A stretch of DNA of 64,000 bases, taken from assembly GCF_022749495.1 (NCBI RefSeq), contig NZ_CP094241.1, forward strand, positions 620,001 to 684,000. Reading direction: 5' to 3'. Source of the DNA: Neisseria macacae ATCC 33926. Its GTDB lineage: Bacteria > Pseudomonadota > Gammaproteobacteria > Burkholderiales > Neisseriaceae. Each line of letters opens with the position of its first letter. The first letter of the stretch is position 1. Below the pieces are notes generated by a model. That model did no database searches, had not been told where the DNA came from, and saw only the letters and a list, made by a program, of their open reading frames with translations. Positions 61,875-64,000 of this stretch are shown in pieces. The translations under genes were made by a program, and so were the position numbers.

Positions 61875-63521
61875 TTAGGAAACAACTTCGCCTTGGGCGC
61901 GTTGTTTGTCGATGCTACGGTTGATGTGCCATTGTTGGGCGATGGTCAGGAGGTTGTTGACTACCCAGTACAATACCAGACCGGCAGGGAAGAAGAAGAA
62001 CATGGCTGAGAAAATCAGCGGCATGACTTTCATCATTTTTGCCTGCATCGGGTCGGTCGGCGGCGGGTTGAGGAATGTTTGGGCAAACATGGTTACCGCC
62101 ATAATTACGGGCAGGATGTAGTAGGGGTCGGAGCGGCTAAGGTCGGTAATCCAACCCAGCCAAGGTGCCTGACGCAATTCTACGGAGGCGAACAATGCCC
62201 AGTACAAGCCGATGAAGACGGGGATTTGCAACAGCATGGGCAGGCAGCCGCCCAGCGGGTTGATTTTCTCGTCTTTGTAAAGCTGCATCATGGCTTGCTG
62301 TTGTGCCATACGGTCGTCACCGTATTTTTCTTTGATGGCTTGCAGTTTGGGCGCGGCGGCGCGCATTTTAGCCATCGAGCGGTAAGAGGCGTTGGTCAGC
62401 GGGTAGAGTACGGCTTTGACGATAATGGTCAAAACGATGATTGCCCAGCCCCAGTTGCCGATAATGTTGTGCAGTTGGTTCAGGAGCCAGAAGAGGGGGG
62501 AGGCGAACCAGTGTACTTTGCCGTAGTCTTTTGCCAGTTGCAGGTTGTCGGCGATGTTTGCGATGACGGATGTGGTCTGCGGGCCGGCGTAGAGGTTGAT
62601 GGAGGCTTCGGATTTCGCGCCGTTTTGGATGGCGGCAAGGGGAACGCTGACGCTGGTGCTGTACAGGTTGTCGTTGCGACGTTTGATGTCGATACGGCAG
62701 TCGCCTGCGGCGCAAACGCTTTGTCCGCCTTTGGGTTGGAGAATCCAGGTGGACATGAAGTGGTGTTCAATCATGCCGAGCCAGCCGGTTTGGGTTTTGC
62801 GGGCGTATTCGGCTTCGTTTTTGCCTGATTTGGCATCGTCGTCCAAGTCGGAGAAGTTGACTTTTTGGAATTTGCCTTCAGGGGTGTAAACCACCGGGCC
62901 GACGAAAGAGCGGGTAAAGTAGCCTTGGCCTTCCGGTTCGCTGCGGTCGCGTACGATGCGGTAGTCCGCGCTCAGGTTGGCAGGCTTGCCGCTGGTGTTG
63001 GTGATGTCGAAACGGACGTTGACGAGGTAGCTGTCTTTGGTAAAGGTATAGACTTTGTCGATTTTCAGTCCGTTTGTTTCCGGCGCGCTCAGGCGGACTT
63101 CGACTTTGTCGCCGTTGAGGCTGTATTGTTTTTGCGCTGCGGTAAAGTTGACGCCTTTCAGGATGTTGTTGCCTTGTGCGTCCAAAAGCTCGGACTGGGC
63201 AACGTAGGTGTATTCTTTGCTGTCGTTAAACAGGGTGAAGGGTTTGTTTTCGTCGCCATTTGCTTTGTATTTGAGCAGGGTCATTTGACGCAGGTCGCCG
63301 CTTTTTTCGTCGATGATGGCTTTGACCGTGTCGGTTGTTACGGTAATCGGCGTTGCGGGGGCGAGTGCGGCTTCAGTGGCAGCGGTTGCGGCGGTTTGCT
63401 GCTGCTGTTGCTGCGCGGCTTGTTGTGCCGGATTGGGTTTGGGGCTGGGGAAGAAATGTTCCCAGCCGGCATAGATTGCCAGCGAAATGGCAAAAAATGC
63501 TATAAATCTTTTAAAATCCAT
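61875..63521 (-). CDS. yidC: Membrane protein insertase
   Basis: A 548-residue inner-membrane insertase that works with Sec or alone. An N-terminal helix (FIAFFAISLAIYAGW), a large periplasmic beta domain (about 60-330), and the conserved five-helix core (NWGWAIIVLTIIVKAVLYPLTNASYRSMAKM with the essential Arg, NPLGGCLPMLLQIPVFIGLYWAL). A Q/A-rich tract follows the first helix. In the conserved order rnpA-yidD-yidC. Confidence 0.97.
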   Translation of the reverse strand: MDFKRFIAFFAISLAIYAGWEHFFPSPKPNPAQQAAQQQQQQTAATAATEAALAPATPITVTTDTVKAIIDEKSGDLRQMTLLKYKANGDENKPFTLFNDSKEYTYVAQSELLDAQGNNILKGVNFTAAQKQYSLNGDKVEVRLSAPETNGLKIDKVYTFTKDSYLVNVRFDITNTSGKPANLSADYRIVRDRSEPEGQGYFTRSFVGPVVYTPEGKFQKVNFSDLDDDAKSGKNEAEYARKTQTGWLGMIEHHFMSTWILQPKGGQSVCAAGDCRIDIKRRNDNLYSTSVSVPLAAIQNGAKSEASINLYAGPQTTSVIANIADNLQLAKDYGKVHWFASPLFWLLNQLHNIIGNWGWAIIVLTIIVKAVLYPLTNASYRSMAKMRAAAPKLQAIKEKYGDDRMAQQQAMMQLYKDEKINPLGGCLPMLLQIPVFIGLYWALFASVELRQAPWLGWITDLSRSDPYYILPVIMAVTMFAQTFLNPPPTDPMQAKMMKVMPLIFSAMFFFFPAGLVLYWVVNNLLTIAQQWHINRSIDKQRAQGEVVS

Positions 63522-63567
63522 AAGAGATTCCTGGAATTGACGGGTATGTAATGGAGATGAAAACTGC

Positions 63568-63579
63568 TTCAGACGGCAT
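63568..63579 (-). repeat. Single ATGCCGTCTGAA-type DUS
   Basis: A lone DUS of the meningococcal dialect just upstream of yidC, where the local dialect is otherwise AGGTCGTCTGAA. Confidence 0.85.
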
Positions 63580-63633
63580 TATATAGAAACCGACGGGAAA
63601 TTAAAGGAAATCAAGTTATCCGAATGATTCGGA

Positions 63634-63855
63634 TTACGGGACGGGGTCGTGTCCGTGTCCGCCGAAGGGGTGGCAGCGGGCGATGCGTTTGAGGGCGAGC
63701 CAGCCACCTTTGAATGCGCCGTATTTTTTGACTGCCTCGACCGCATATTGCGAACAGGTCGGGGTATAGCGGCAGCGCGGCGGTATCAGCGGGCTGACGG
63801 CGTATTGGTAAAAACGGATCAGCGCGAGGATGAATTTGGACAACAGGGTATTCAT
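63634..63855 (-). CDS. yidD: Membrane protein insertion efficiency factor
   Basis: A 73-residue amphipathic membrane-associated protein with the family pattern FYQYAVSPLIPPRCRYTPTCSQYAVEA ... HPFGGHGHDPVP. It assists YidC-dependent insertion. Its ATG overlaps the rnpA stop codon (TGATG). Confidence 0.96.
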   Translation of the reverse strand: MNTLLSKFILALIRFYQYAVSPLIPPRCRYTPTCSQYAVEAVKKYGAFKGGWLALKRIARCHPFGGHGHDPVP

Positions 63856-64000
63856 CAGCGTTTGCGCATAAGTTGCACCAATTGGTTTCGGGCTTCGGCG
63901 GCATTTTGCCGGTTGAATGCCAGGCGGACGCGTACGACGAAATCATGCGGCGGCAGGCTGTTTTTGTTCAGTCTGAACCAATCTCGGATGACGCGCTTCA
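63855..64000 (-). CDS. rnpA: Ribonuclease P protein component, 3' part
   Basis: The last about 47 codons of rnpA; the 5' part lies beyond the window. KRVIRDWFRLN and the basic HDFVVRVRLAFNRQNAAEA are the conserved C-terminal half of the RNase P protein, which supports the catalytic RNA in tRNA 5' processing. The TGA stop shares one base with the yidD start, so translation is coupled. Confidence 0.9.
   Translation of the reverse strand, partial: KRVIRDWFRLNKNSLPPHDFVVRVRLAFNRQNAAEARNQLVQLMRKR

Overview
The window is chromosomal DNA of a commensal Neisseria. Its dominant 12-mer, AGGTCGTCTGAA, is the DNA uptake sequence (DUS) variant known from the N. mucosa / N. sicca / N. macacae group, rather than the ATGCCGTCTGAA of meningococcus and gonococcus. 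It occurs mostly as inverted pairs at gene ends, where it doubles as a terminator. Correia elements (the Neisseria MITEs with TATAGTGG / CCACTATA ends), an IS1106-type and an IS630-type insertion sequence, and Neisseria-type gene clusters support the same assignment. Species cannot be fixed from the sequence alone.

Layout. 0-7.6 kb: an IS630-type transposase cut by the window edge, a Bcr/CflA exporter, an amino-acid-binding lipoprotein, small conserved genes, a candidate small RNA, metZ, and an orphan Imm47-like immunity gene. 7.7-17.2 kb: the glucose / Entner-Doudoroff cluster pgi-hexR-glk-pgl-zwf on the minus strand and edd-eda diverging on the plus strand, with two HexR-like palindromes between them. 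17.5-25 kb: cysN without an adjacent cysD, pyrG, an LpxL2-type acyltransferase, a DUF442 protein, a secreted protein and an M61 peptidase. 25-29 kb: ccoNOQP for the cbb3 oxidase, with a tri-heme CcoP. 29-31 kb: a NADAR-family gene split exactly at TA by a Correia element that itself carries an IS1106-type copy. 31-42.8 kb: tyrS, ychF, a triplicated repeat array, ubiB, glyS, a large lipoprotein, a lipoprotein phosphatase and a hemolysin III-family protein. 42.9-51.5 kb: rpsP-rimM-trmD-rplS, a PatZ-like acetyltransferase, the MisRS two-component system and pheA. 51.5-53.5 kb: a short mosaic stretch with a DUS pair of the meningococcal dialect, then a pilin-like gene. 53.8-60.4 kb: macA-macB, small unknown genes, and an outer-membrane efflux lipoprotein that may complete the pump. 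60.7-64 kb: sspA-sspB and yidC-yidD-rnpA.

How the genes fit together. Glucose enters as glucose-6-phosphate (glk), is oxidised by zwf and pgl, and is cleaved through edd and eda; HexR lies inside the cluster it probably controls. The cbb3 genes serve microaerobic respiration. rpsP-rimM-trmD-rplS is the standard translation operon. MacAB plus the efflux lipoprotein could form one tripartite exporter. No tRNA, rRNA, CRISPR array or prophage was seen. The strongest unusual observations are the reconstructable split NADAR gene, the nested Correia elements, the triplicated DUS/inverted-repeat array at 34.6-35.2 kb, and the candidate small RNA at about 4.1 kb.
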